A program made the translations under genes and the position numbers. From assembly GCF_024199985.1 (NCBI RefSeq), contig NZ_JANARS010000004.1, positions 248,001-312,000 of the forward strand: DNA of 64,000 nt. Direction: 5' to 3'. Under the pieces are notes generated by a model. It did not search any database. It was not told where the DNA came from and worked only from the letters and a program-made list of their open reading frames with translations. This document shows positions 33,776-41,671 of this stretch, piece after piece (position 1 is the first letter of the stretch; every line of letters begins with the position of its first letter). This DNA is from Nocardioides pinisoli. GTDB taxonomy: Bacteria > Actinomycetota > Actinomycetes > Propionibacteriales > Nocardioidaceae.

Positions 33776-35047
33776 TCACCCCACGATCTCGAGCGCCCGG
33801 AGCGCGACGGCGACGTCGAGGCGCAGGTGCGGGTCGGAGGCGACGGGGCCGAGGATCCGCTGCAGCTTGCCGACCCGGTAGCGCATCGTGTTGTAGTGGA
33901 AGAACTGGGCGCGTGCGGCCTCGGCGACGTTGAAGTTGGTGTCGAGCAGCACCTGCAGCGTCTCGCGGAGGTCGGCGGCCTCGGGGGTGCGCTCGGCGAG
34001 CGGTCCGAGCACGTCGGACGCGAACGCCGTCAGCTCGGCGCTGTCGGGCACGAGCGCGAGCAGCCGGTGCAGTCCGAGCTGGTCGAAGCGGGTCACCGAC
34101 CCGCCGCCGTGAACCCGCCGGCCGATCTCGACGGCGCGCTGCGCCTGGCGGAACGCCTCCGGCAGGTCACCGAGACCGTGGGAGACGCGGCTGACGCCGG
34201 CGGAGAAGGCGATCCGGCCGCCGCCGCGGTCGCCGCGCACCGCGGCGATGATCCGGTCGACGGCGACGTGGGCGTCTGCCGGGTCGCCGGACGGGTCGAC
34301 CGGCACCAGGGTCACCACCTCGCGGCTGAAGGCGACCGACGCGATCGTGTGGTCGACCGTGGCCGAGACCTGCCGCCACGCGTGGGCGAACCTGTCCTGC
34401 CAGGCCCGCCGGTCCTCCGGGTCCGGCGCCAGGGCGGCGATCGCGTCGGGGTCGAGCACCGCGACGACGACCATCACCGGGCGGTCGAGGTGCCAGCCGA
34501 ACGCCTGCGCGTGCTCGGCGACGTAGTCCTCCTCGCCGGCCCGGCCCAGGAAGACGTCGCGCAGGAAGTCGCCGCGGTACTTGTTCTCGACCGCGGTGAT
34601 GGCCTCGACGCGCGTCACCAGCAGCGCCGCGACGATCGCGGCGCGCTCCAGCGCGTGCGCGTCGGAGGAGTGGATCGTCCCGTCGGGACGCAGGGCCACC
34701 AGCCGCGCGAGGTCGACGCCCGCGGCCACCACCCGGCGTACGAGCGCCTCCCCCGCACCCACCGGCGTGCCCTCGGGGTCGATCCGCTCGACGCGCACGC
34801 GCCCGGTCGGGTCGAGCAGGTCGGCGCCGGCCAGCGCCTCGCGCTGGGCCGCGTCGAGGTGGGCCGCGCGCTCGCGGCCGTCGGTGGAGGTGAAGATGAC
34901 CCCGCAGCCGAGGGCATGGCCGACGGCCTCCGCGATCGCGGCGAGGTCACCACCCTCGAGCACGATGTGGGTCAGCGCGGTGTGCAGCGCGTCGGCACGC
35001 TCGAGCGCAGCCACGGCCTCCGGGTCGCTTATCAAGTCTTGGCCCAC
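33776..35047 (-). CDS. pucR: PucR-family transcriptional regulator
   Basis: A 423-residue cytosolic regulator. Its C-terminus holds the PucR-type helix-turn-helix (LDTNFNVAEAARAQFFHYNTMRYRVGKLQRILG), and the middle has the GGDEF-like CdaR domain (FSAGVSRVSHGLGDLPEAFRQAQRAVEIG). The N-terminal part (LEGGDLAAIAEAVGHALGCGVIFT) looks like a ligand-sensing domain. Family members activate purine, allantoin or sugar-acid catabolism. GTG at 35047 follows AAGGGG; TTG at 35035 is the alternative. It is divergent from allH-allF-allG with a 66-bp gap holding a TCGCGA-centred palindrome, so it very likely controls that cluster, perhaps also the permease operon through the shared GACAAGTTCTC motif. Confidence 0.9.
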   Translation of the reverse strand: MGQDLISDPEAVAALERADALHTALTHIVLEGGDLAAIAEAVGHALGCGVIFTSTDGRERAAHLDAAQREALAGADLLDPTGRVRVERIDPEGTPVGAGEALVRRVVAAGVDLARLVALRPDGTIHSSDAHALERAAIVAALLVTRVEAITAVENKYRGDFLRDVFLGRAGEEDYVAEHAQAFGWHLDRPVMVVVAVLDPDAIAALAPDPEDRRAWQDRFAHAWRQVSATVDHTIASVAFSREVVTLVPVDPSGDPADAHVAVDRIIAAVRGDRGGGRIAFSAGVSRVSHGLGDLPEAFRQAQRAVEIGRRVHGGGSVTRFDQLGLHRLLALVPDSAELTAFASDVLGPLAERTPEAADLRETLQVLLDTNFNVAEAARAQFFHYNTMRYRVGKLQRILGPVASDPHLRLDVAVALRALEIVG

Positions 35048-35063
35048 ATGTGCCCCTTGGTCC

Positions 35064-35088
35064 GACAAGTTCTCACATTCGCGAGTGT
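35064..35088. promoter_or_regulatory. PucR operator candidate: GACAAGTTCTC plus 14-bp palindrome
   Basis: GACAAGTTCTC (35064-35074) runs directly into ACATTCGCGAGTGT (35075-35088), a near-perfect dyad centred on TCGCGA. It sits between the divergent pucR and allH starts and just upstream of the allH -10 box. Confidence 0.55.
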
Positions 35089-35100
35089 CGCACGAGCCGT

Positions 35101-35106
35101 TAGCGT
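35101..35106 (+). promoter_or_regulatory. -10 box of allH-allF-allG, leaderless type
   Basis: TAGCGT is followed by 7 nt and then GTG at 35114. This spacing decides in favour of the GTG over the ATG one codon later. Confidence 0.5.
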
Positions 35107-35113
35107 CTGGGGA

Positions 35114-35851
35114 GTGATGTCCGGACCGATCTCCGTCGCGGCACCCCAGCGGGTTCACGATCGCCTCCGCGAGGCGACCGACGGCCCCCGCGAGGTCGTG
35201 CACGCGAGCAGCACCGCGATCTACGTCGACCTCGACGGCTGGTGCCTCGGCCTGGTGTCGGCGACGGCGACCCGGGTGCCGTGCGCGCTGTGGTCGACGC
35301 TGCCCGACCTCGCCGTCCTCGAGCCCGTGGTGCGGGTGAACCACGGCGGGCTGCTGCTCGGTGACCGGCCGGTGCGGGTGACCCGGCTCGTCGACCCGCG
35401 GGTGTCCCGCGTTGGACGTCATGAGGATCCGGGGTTCGCACCGAGGATTCCCATGACGTCCGACCTCGACCTCCCCGTCGACGGCCGTCTCACCACGGCC
35501 CACCTCGACCGGCTCCTCGGCCGCGGGCCCGGCCTGACGCCGCTCGGCGACGACGTGCTGGCCGGCTGGCTCACGACCCGGGTGGCGCTCGGCCGACCGG
35601 ACGAGGTGCTGGCGGCAGCCGTGCGACGACGCCTCGGCGCCACCACCCTGCTCTCGGCCACGCTGCTCGACTGCGCCGTCCGCGGCGAGGCGCTGCCCCA
35701 GCTCGCCGACTGGCTCGCCGAGCCCACCGACTCCACCGCCGACGCGCTGCTGGCCGTCGGCGCCACCTCGGGTGCCGGCCTCCTCGCCGGCGCCGGGCTG
35801 GCCCTCGCATCGATCGAGCACCACACCACACCCCGGAGGGTTGTCGCATGA
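35114..35851 (+). CDS. allH: DUF2877 protein, AllH-like oxamate carbamoyltransferase subunit
   Basis: This 245-residue protein carries the DUF2877 signature LLGRGPGLTPLGDDVLAGWL around residue 140. In E. coli the equivalent (formerly ylbF) is one of three subunits, AllF, AllG and AllH, of oxamate carbamoyltransferase, which phosphorolyses oxalurate to oxamate and carbamoyl phosphate in anaerobic allantoin use. The gene order here is allH-allF-allG with ATGA overlaps. The GTG start fits a leaderless promoter; ATG at 35117 is equally in frame. The true ureido substrate here is unknown. Confidence 0.85.
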   Translation: MMSGPISVAAPQRVHDRLREATDGPREVVHASSTAIYVDLDGWCLGLVSATATRVPCALWSTLPDLAVLEPVVRVNHGGLLLGDRPVRVTRLVDPRVSRVGRHEDPGFAPRIPMTSDLDLPVDGRLTTAHLDRLLGRGPGLTPLGDDVLAGWLTTRVALGRPDEVLAAAVRRRLGATTLLSATLLDCAVRGEALPQLADWLAEPTDSTADALLAVGATSGAGLLAGAGLALASIEHHTTPRRVVA

Positions 35852-37332
35852 AGGACCACGTCGAGCTCCGCAGCGGCGCGTACGCCGACTCGGTGACGCT
35901 GCTGCAGGTGAGCCGGGCCGTCCAGGCCAGCCCCGGTGTCGTGGCGGCCCAGGTCGCGATGGCGACCGGCCTCAACCTCGAGGTCCTCGAGGGCATGGGC
36001 TTCGAGGTGCCCGCCTCCTCCCCCAACGACATGGTCGTCGCGCTCCGCCTCGACGACGACGCCGACCTCGCCGCGGCGCTAGGCGTGGTCGACGCGGCCC
36101 TCGCACCCGTCCGGCAGGCGGCCGGCGACACCACGGTCGCGCCGCCGCGCACCACCGCGAGCGCGCTGCGGCGCACCGGGGTCGACGCCCTCGCCCTCGT
36201 CTCGGTGCCCGGCGCCAGCGCGACCGTGGAGGCGATGGACGCGCTCGAGGCAGGACGCGACGTGATGGTCTTCAGCGACAACGTGCCGCTCGCCGAGGAG
36301 GTCGCCCTCAAGCAGTACGCCGCCTCGCGCGGCGCGCTGGTCATGGGCCCCGACTGCGGCACCGCGGTCGTCGACGGCGTCGGGCTGGGATTCGCCAACG
36401 CGGTCCGCCCGGGCCGGATCGGCATCGTGGCCGCGTCGGGCACCGGCTGCCAGCAGCTCCTCGCCCTGCTCCACCACGCCGGTGCGAGTGCCGACGGGGT
36501 CGGGGTGCGTCATGCGCTCGGTGTGGGCGGTCGCGACCTGTCGGCGGCCGTCGGCGGTCTCGCCACCCGCGAGGCCCTGCGCCGCCTCGACGCCGACCCC
36601 GACGTCGACCTGGTCGTGGTGGTGTCCAAGCCGCCCGCCGAGGAGGTGGCCGAGGCGCTCACGCGCGACACGCAGGCCCTCGGCACCCCCGTCGAGCTCG
36701 GGCTCCTGGGCCGCGGCCAGCGCGACCTGAGCGCGGTCGCCGAGGCTGTCCTCCTGCGACTCGGGCACGAGGCACCCGAGTGGCCGGTCCACGGTGCTGA
36801 CAACACCGGTCCGGCGACCGGCCCGCTGCTGCGTGGGCTCTTCGTCGGCGGCACCCTGTGCGACGAGTCGATGCTGCTGGCCACCGAGGCGCTCGGCCCG
36901 ATCCGCAGCAACATCCCGCTGTCCGACGACCTCGCCCTCGGTGACGAGCTGATGGTCGACGACCACACCATGGTCGACTTCGGCGACGACGCCCTGACCC
37001 AGGGACGGGCGCACCCGATGATCGACCCCACCCTGCGCAACGAGCAGCTCGCCCGGGCCGCCGCCGACCCCGCGACCGGGGTGATCCTCCTGGACCTCGT
37101 CCTCGGCCACGGCGCCGAGCCCGACCCCGCAGCCCTGCTCGCCCCTGCGATCGCCGCGGCCCGCCGGGACCGGCCGGTCCCCGTCGTCGTCAGCCTCGTC
37201 GGCACCGACCTCGACCCGCAGGGCCTCGACGCCCAGCGGGACGCCCTCGTCGCCGCGGGCGCCGAGGTCCACCTCTCCAACGCGTCGGCCACCCGCCGCG
37301 CCGTCCAGCTGATCGAAGGAGCTGCCCGATGA
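35848..37332 (+). CDS. fdrA: FdrA protein, AllF-like oxamate carbamoyltransferase subunit
   Basis: The 494-residue protein resembles succinyl-CoA-synthetase-like folds. FdrA landmarks are RSGAYADSVTLLQVSRAVQ, MATGLNLEVLEGMGFEVPAS-like (stable-degradation motif region), VFSDNVPLAEEVALKQYA, MGPDCGTAVVDGVGLGFAN, IGIVAASGTGCQQL and GLFVGGTLCDESM. It works with AllG and AllH to transfer the carbamoyl group of a ureido acid to phosphate. The start ATG overlaps the allH stop, and its stop overlaps allG. Carbamoyl phosphate would then be used by the carbamate kinase at 9513-10460 to make ATP. Substrate assignment (oxalurate, ureidomalonate or another) is inference. Confidence 0.93.
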   Translation: MKDHVELRSGAYADSVTLLQVSRAVQASPGVVAAQVAMATGLNLEVLEGMGFEVPASSPNDMVVALRLDDDADLAAALGVVDAALAPVRQAAGDTTVAPPRTTASALRRTGVDALALVSVPGASATVEAMDALEAGRDVMVFSDNVPLAEEVALKQYAASRGALVMGPDCGTAVVDGVGLGFANAVRPGRIGIVAASGTGCQQLLALLHHAGASADGVGVRHALGVGGRDLSAAVGGLATREALRRLDADPDVDLVVVVSKPPAEEVAEALTRDTQALGTPVELGLLGRGQRDLSAVAEAVLLRLGHEAPEWPVHGADNTGPATGPLLRGLFVGGTLCDESMLLATEALGPIRSNIPLSDDLALGDELMVDDHTMVDFGDDALTQGRAHPMIDPTLRNEQLARAAADPATGVILLDLVLGHGAEPDPAALLAPAIAAARRDRPVPVVVSLVGTDLDPQGLDAQRDALVAAGAEVHLSNASATRRAVQLIEGAAR

Positions 37333-38726
37333 GCCAGCCCACCGTCGTCACCGTCGGGGCCGACATGTTCGCCGACGCCGTGGCCGGCCAGGCCGTCGAC
37401 GTCGAGCGCGTCGACTGGCGCCCGCCCATGCCGGGGACGGAGTCCGACCTCGCGACGGTCGCCACCGACGCCCGTCGACCCGAGGCCAACCGCCGGGCGG
37501 TCGAGGCGATGCTCGGTGTCACCGCCCACCTCGTCGACGTCGCACCCGCCTCCGAGGTGCTCGGCCTCGAGAAGGGCCAGTTCCTGCACGCCGGCCCGCC
37601 GATCACGTGGGACCGCGCGTCCGGCCCGCTGCGGGGCGCGCTCATGGGCGGCGCCGCGCTCGAGGGGCTCGTCGACGACCCCGAGGACGCCGTCGCGCTC
37701 TTCGAGTCAGGCAGCTCGGTCACCCTCGAACCGTGCCACCACCGCAGCGCCGTCGGCCCGATGGCCGGCGTCGTCACGCCCTCGATGTGGATGTGGGTCC
37801 TCGAGGACCGCGCGACGGGGCGCCGGACGTACTGCTCCCTCAACGAGGGTCTCGGCAAGGTGCTGCGCTACGGCGCCTACTCCCCCGAGGTCCTCACCCG
37901 GCTGCGCTGGATGGGCGACGTGCTCGGCCCGCTGCTGCAGGCGGCGGTGCGCGGCACCGACGAGGCGACCGACGTCACCGGCATCCTCACCCAGATGCTG
38001 CAGATGGGCGACGAGGCGCACAACCGCAACCGCGCCGGCACCCTGATGCTGCTGCGCGACCTCTCCCCCGCGATGGTGGCCAGCCTGGAGACGGGCGGCT
38101 TCGCCGGCAAGGACGTGGCCGACGCGCTGCGCTTCGTCGGCGGCAACGACCACTTCTTCCTCAACCTCGCGATGCCCGCCTGCAAGCTCGCGCTCGACGC
38201 CGGCCGCGACGTCCCGGGCTCGACGATGGTCGTCGCGATGGCCCGCAACGGCACCGACTTCGGCATCCAGGTCTCCGGCACGGGTGACGAGTGGTTCACC
38301 GGCCCGGCGCAGGTCGCCGAGGGCCTCTTCCTCGGCGACTACGGCCCCGACGACGCCAATCCCGACATCGGCGACTCAGCGATCACCGAGACCGCCGGCA
38401 TCGGCGGCTTCGCGATGGCGACCGCCCCGGCCATCGTCCGCCTCGTCGGCGGCTCGGTGCCCGACGCCCTCGCGACCACGCGCCGGATGCACGAGATCAC
38501 CCTCGCGGAGAACCCTCGCTGGTCGGTGCCCGTGCTGGAGTTCCAGGGCACGCCCACCGGCATCGACGTGACGAAGGTGTGCCGCACCGGCATCCTGCCG
38601 CAGATCAACACCGGCATGGCCGGCGCGGTCGCGGGGGTCGGCCAGGTCGGCGCCGGGCTCGTCACGCCGCCCGCGGAGATCTTCCCGAAGGCGCTCGCCG
38701 CGCTCGCGGCGCGCGTCCCCACCTGA
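37329..38726 (+). CDS. allG: DUF1116 protein, AllG-like oxamate carbamoyltransferase subunit
   Basis: The 465-residue DUF1116 (YlbE-like) protein shows FLHAGPPITWDRASGPLRGALMGGA-type, SSVTLEPCHHRSAVGPMAGV, YCSLNEGLGKVLRYGAYSPEV and GGNDHFFLNLAMPACKL regions, and the C-terminal CRTGILPQINTGMAGAVAGVGQVGAG. It is the third subunit of the AllFGH-type carbamoyltransferase. ATGA overlap with allF implies coupled translation in fixed ratio. The gene is followed by two palindromic repeats that lie between it and the convergent plsC-like gene. Confidence 0.92.
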   Translation: MSQPTVVTVGADMFADAVAGQAVDVERVDWRPPMPGTESDLATVATDARRPEANRRAVEAMLGVTAHLVDVAPASEVLGLEKGQFLHAGPPITWDRASGPLRGALMGGAALEGLVDDPEDAVALFESGSSVTLEPCHHRSAVGPMAGVVTPSMWMWVLEDRATGRRTYCSLNEGLGKVLRYGAYSPEVLTRLRWMGDVLGPLLQAAVRGTDEATDVTGILTQMLQMGDEAHNRNRAGTLMLLRDLSPAMVASLETGGFAGKDVADALRFVGGNDHFFLNLAMPACKLALDAGRDVPGSTMVVAMARNGTDFGIQVSGTGDEWFTGPAQVAEGLFLGDYGPDDANPDIGDSAITETAGIGGFAMATAPAIVRLVGGSVPDALATTRRMHEITLAENPRWSVPVLEFQGTPTGIDVTKVCRTGILPQINTGMAGAVAGVGQVGAGLVTPPAEIFPKALAALAARVPT

Positions 38727-38776
38727 GCGGTGCGTGAGGAGGACTTCACGACGGCGGGATCCTCCTCACTCACCGC
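38727..38776. repeat. Palindromic repeat hairpin A, GCGGTGCGTGAG family
   Basis: GCGGTGCGTGAGGAGGA (38727-38743) pairs with TCCTCCTCACTCACCGC (38760-38776) with a single mismatch over 17 bp; the loop is 16 nt. It begins directly after the allG stop and may act as its terminator. Confidence 0.8.
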
Positions 38777-38808
38777 CCACGGGCGCGGCGTACGACGACA
38801 CGCGCCGT

Positions 38809-38860
38809 GGCGGTGCGTGGCGGGGAGTCTGAGGCCGAAGAATCCCCCTCACGCACCGCC
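38809..38860. repeat. Palindromic repeat hairpin B, GCGGTGCGTGAG family
   Basis: GGCGGTGCGTGGCGGGGA (38809-38826) pairs with TCCCCCTCACGCACCGCC (38843-38860) with two mismatches; the loop is again 16 nt. It is in tandem with hairpin A and 12 nt from the plsC-like stop, suggesting a bidirectional terminator pair or a mobile REP-like doublet. Confidence 0.8.
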
Positions 38861-38872
38861 CATCAGCGGGCG

Positions 38873-39559
38873 TCAGGCCGGGGGCGCGGACCTCTCGTTG
38901 TAGACGCCGGCCGGCTCCTGGCCGGTGAGCGCGCCGATCGCGCCCATGATCCGGTCGGTCAGCTCGCGGCGCGCCCGGCCGCTCGGGACGCCGTCGTAGT
39001 CCCCCGCGGCGGTGATCGGCTCACCGAAGCGCACGGTCACGTCGACCTTGCCGAGCCGCGGCCGGTTGGAGCCGACGGGCTGGATGTCCTCCGTGCCCTG
39101 CAGGCCGACCGGCACGACCGGGCACCCCGCCGTCAGGGCGAGGTGGGCGACACCGGTGCGACCGCGGTAGAGCCGGCCGTCGCGCGAGCGGGTGCCCTCG
39201 GGGTAGATCCCGAACGCCTCGCCACGCCGCAGCACGTCCAGCGCGGTGTCGAGGCTGGCGATCGCGGCCCTGGTGTCGTCGCGGTCGACGGGCAGCATGC
39301 CGAGGCCTTCGAACCACGCCCGGGTGAGCGTGCCCTTGACCCCGGTGCCGGTGAAGTAGTCGGACTTGGCCAGGAAGACGACCTTGCGCGGCACGACGAC
39401 CGGGATGACGACGCTGTCGAAGAAGGAGAGGTGGTTGCTGGCCACGATGACCGGTCCTGTGGAGGGCACGTGGTGCAGGCCCTCGACCACCGGGCGCCAC
39501 ACGGCACGGGCGAGCGGGGGGATGACGCCGTGCGCGACCGTGTAGAGCATGGCGGTCAT
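38873..39559 (-). CDS. 1-acyl-sn-glycerol-3-phosphate acyltransferase (PlsC family)
   Basis: The 228-residue membrane-associated enzyme acylates lysophosphatidate in phospholipid synthesis. The catalytic His-X4-Asp motif is His43/Asp48 (ASNHLSFFD). The acyl-acceptor motif is FGIYPEGTRSRDG, followed by GCPVVPVGLQGTE. The ATG at 39559 overlaps the stop of the alkyltransferase-like gene (ATGA); a second ATG three codons later is possible. It is the last gene of the seven-gene operon that starts at 43863. Confidence 0.9.
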   Translation of the reverse strand: MTAMLYTVAHGVIPPLARAVWRPVVEGLHHVPSTGPVIVASNHLSFFDSVVIPVVVPRKVVFLAKSDYFTGTGVKGTLTRAWFEGLGMLPVDRDDTRAAIASLDTALDVLRRGEAFGIYPEGTRSRDGRLYRGRTGVAHLALTAGCPVVPVGLQGTEDIQPVGSNRPRLGKVDVTVRFGEPITAAGDYDGVPSGRARRELTDRIMGAIGALTGQEPAGVYNERSAPPA

Positions 39560-39888
39560 TGTGCCCCGAGCCGGGGCTGCCAGAACGCACGTGTCAGATC
39601 CACGGCCCCGCTCGGGCGCAGCGGGGTGCCCTCCTCGAGGTAGGCCTGCCGGGCCTCGTCGCCGTGGGACGGCGGCAGGGAGCCGTCCGCCCGGACCACG
39701 CGCCACCACGGCACGCCGCCCCCGTGCGCGGCGAGCACCGACCCGACCAGGCGCGGACCACCCCGCCCGAGCCGCTCCCCGACCACGTCGGCGATCGCGC
39801 CGTAGGTCGTCGCCCGCCCGCGCGGGACCGACTCGGCGCACTGCAGCACGAGCTCGGCGTAGAGCTCGCGCTCCTCCTCGGTCGTCAT
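39556..39888 (-). CDS. Alkyltransferase-like protein (Atl), MGMT homologue lacking Cys
   Basis: The 110-residue protein has the C-terminal domain fold of O6-methylguanine-DNA methyltransferase: VPRGRATTYGAIADVVG, RLVGSVLAAHGGGVPWWRVVRADGSL. The active-site PCHRV of MGMT is replaced by PWWRV (Trp for Cys), which defines Atl proteins. These cannot remove the alkyl group; they bind O6-alkylguanine, flip it and mark it for nucleotide excision repair. The length fits Atl. The GGPRLVG and helix-turn-helix Arg are present. Stop and start overlap its operon neighbours. A homologue occupies the same position near moeZ in mycobacteria (recalled). Confidence 0.9.
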   Translation of the reverse strand: MTTEEERELYAELVLQCAESVPRGRATTYGAIADVVGERLGRGGPRLVGSVLAAHGGGVPWWRVVRADGSLPPSHGDEARQAYLEEGTPLRPSGAVDLTRAFWQPRLGAQ

Positions 39889-40391
39889 CGCGCCTCCGGG
39901 CGGACCAGGCGGGCGGTGACCAGCAGGAGGCCGACGGTCGTCGCCGCGGCCACGAGCCACAGCCACGACGGCGCCAGCCCGGGGTCGAGGCCGCGGACGG
40001 CGAGCCAGGTGACCGGGAGCGGGACGAGTGCCAGCGCGCCCCGGGCGAGCCACACCCGCGCCAGGCGCGGGTCGACCGCGAGCGTCGAGGGGCCGTACGA
40101 CGCCAGGGTGGCGCAGACGTGCGCGGCGACGAGCAGCGCGCCGACCGCCAGCACCCGCCAGTCGACGACGTCGTGCACGGCCCACCACCCACCGACGAGC
40201 ACGAGCGGCACGACGCCCACGGCGTGGTCGGGCAGCCACGCCCAGGCAGCCGCGGACAGCACGACGCCGATGACCACCCACCCGTGGGGCACTTGCGGGA
40301 GGGCGAGCGCCAGCGCCGCGCACGGCAGCACGAGCAGCAGCGCGCGCAGCACGACGACGGGCACGGTGACCCCGGGACGGAGCGCGCGCAT
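39885..40391 (-). CDS. Integral membrane protein of unknown function
   Basis: The 168-residue protein has about five hydrophobic segments (VVVLRALLLVLPCAALALAL, GWVVIGVVLSAAAWAWL, VGVVPLVLVGGWWAV, VLAVGALLVAAHVCATLASY, and LWLVAAATTVGLLLVTA at the end). I do not recognise a family. The ATG at 40391 shares one base with the DUF58 stop; a GTG at 40394 is the alternative. Its place between DUF58 and Atl genes in a coupled operon suggests a link to the MoxR/DUF58 module. Confidence 0.7.
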   Translation of the reverse strand: MRALRPGVTVPVVVLRALLLVLPCAALALALPQVPHGWVVIGVVLSAAAWAWLPDHAVGVVPLVLVGGWWAVHDVVDWRVLAVGALLVAAHVCATLASYGPSTLAVDPRLARVWLARGALALVPLPVTWLAVRGLDPGLAPSWLWLVAAATTVGLLLVTARLVRPEAR

Positions 40392-41671
40392 CACGTGCGC
40401 ACCTTCGGCACCCGCTCGCGGCGCGCCAGCTGCTGCAGGACCGTGTCGAGCGTGCGCGCCCCGCGCCACGGCACCACCGGCGTCCCGAGCTCGGCCAGGC
40501 GTCGCAGCCGGTCGTCCCGCTCGATCCTCCGCATCCGCGCCGCCAGGGCGGGCAGCGCGAGCCGGTCGGCGCCCTCGGGGGCGTCGAGGGCGCCACCGAG
40601 GGTGTCGATCACGACCACCGACGCGCCCCTGCGCTGCAGGCTGGCGGTGGCGGTGACGAGCGGCGTGAAGAGCATCGGCGACAGCACGTGGACCACGCTG
40701 CCGGTGCCGGCGCCGAGGTCGAGCCGCTCCGGGGCAGTGCCCCGCGCACCGGAGCGCACCCGGGCGAGCGTCCCGTGGAGTCGCTGGAGGTGGCGCGGAC
40801 CGGACCCGAGCGGCACTCGCGAGCCGTCGGCGGCCACCACGAGCAGCCCGACCCGGTCGCCGGTGCGCACGTGGTGCTCGGCCAGCGCCGCGGCCGCCCG
40901 GACGGTCAGGTCGAGGGTGCTCGCGGCGCCGTCGATGCCGCCGGAGACCCCGAGGTCGCGCAGGCCGTCGACGACGAGCCACACGCCCGCGTCCTGCTCC
41001 GCGCGGGTGGTGACGACGTGCAGCTCGCCGGTGCGCAGCGACACCGGCCAGGTGATGCGCTTGAGGCGGTCGCCGGCGACGAAGGGCCGGATGCCCTCGA
41101 GCTCGGTGCCGCTGCCCACCCGCCGCGACCGGTGCCGCCCGACCAGGCCGTCAGGCTGCGGCACCTCCGCGCGGCTGTCGTACGGCGCTCGCTGGGGCAG
41201 CACGACGAGCCCGCTCTCGGGGAGGTCGAGCGGCCCGCAGCGCCACCCGGCCCAGGCGCTGGTGAGGGCGACGCGCTCGGCGCCGACCGAGCGCCGCCCC
41301 CACCGGCGGGGGCTGAACTCGAGGCCGGGCAGGCCGTCGGCGACGAGCGAGCCCGCCGCCCCGTAGGTCGGCGAGGTGGCCACGTGGGCCGTGCGGGTGC
41401 CGACCCGGGTGACGTGCTCGACCCCGGTGAGGTCGTCGACCTCGAGCCGCGAGGTCGTGCCCTGTCCCTCGTGGAGCCGGTGGTGGTCGAGGCGGGCGAC
41501 GACCCGCGGGGCCTGGCGGGGTCGCGACGCGAGGCCCACCGCGGCGAGGACGACGAAGGGGGCGGCCAGCACCACCAGCACCTCCTGGCCCAGCACGATC
41601 CCGCCGGCGATGCCGCCGAGCGCGAGCAGGCAGGCCCGGACGAGCGCGGGGGTCGGCCGCCAGGAGGTCAC
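40391..41671 (-). CDS. DUF58 domain protein, MoxR-associated
   Basis: The 426-residue protein begins with two membrane segments (about residues 12-50). A DUF58 core follows (GTELEGIRPFVAGDRLKRITWPVSLRTGELHV, then VWLVVDG in a von-Willebrand-A-like fold with VGLLVVAADGS and VVVIDTLGG). DUF58 proteins pair with MoxR ATPases, usually in chaperone-like assembly of secreted or membrane complexes. The GTG start at 41671 overlaps the moxR stop. The usual companion transglutaminase (TgpA-like) gene is missing from this operon. Confidence 0.88.
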   Translation of the reverse strand: MTSWRPTPALVRACLLALGGIAGGIVLGQEVLVVLAAPFVVLAAVGLASRPRQAPRVVARLDHHRLHEGQGTTSRLEVDDLTGVEHVTRVGTRTAHVATSPTYGAAGSLVADGLPGLEFSPRRWGRRSVGAERVALTSAWAGWRCGPLDLPESGLVVLPQRAPYDSRAEVPQPDGLVGRHRSRRVGSGTELEGIRPFVAGDRLKRITWPVSLRTGELHVVTTRAEQDAGVWLVVDGLRDLGVSGGIDGAASTLDLTVRAAAALAEHHVRTGDRVGLLVVAADGSRVPLGSGPRHLQRLHGTLARVRSGARGTAPERLDLGAGTGSVVHVLSPMLFTPLVTATASLQRRGASVVVIDTLGGALDAPEGADRLALPALAARMRRIERDDRLRRLAELGTPVVPWRGARTLDTVLQQLARRERVPKVRT

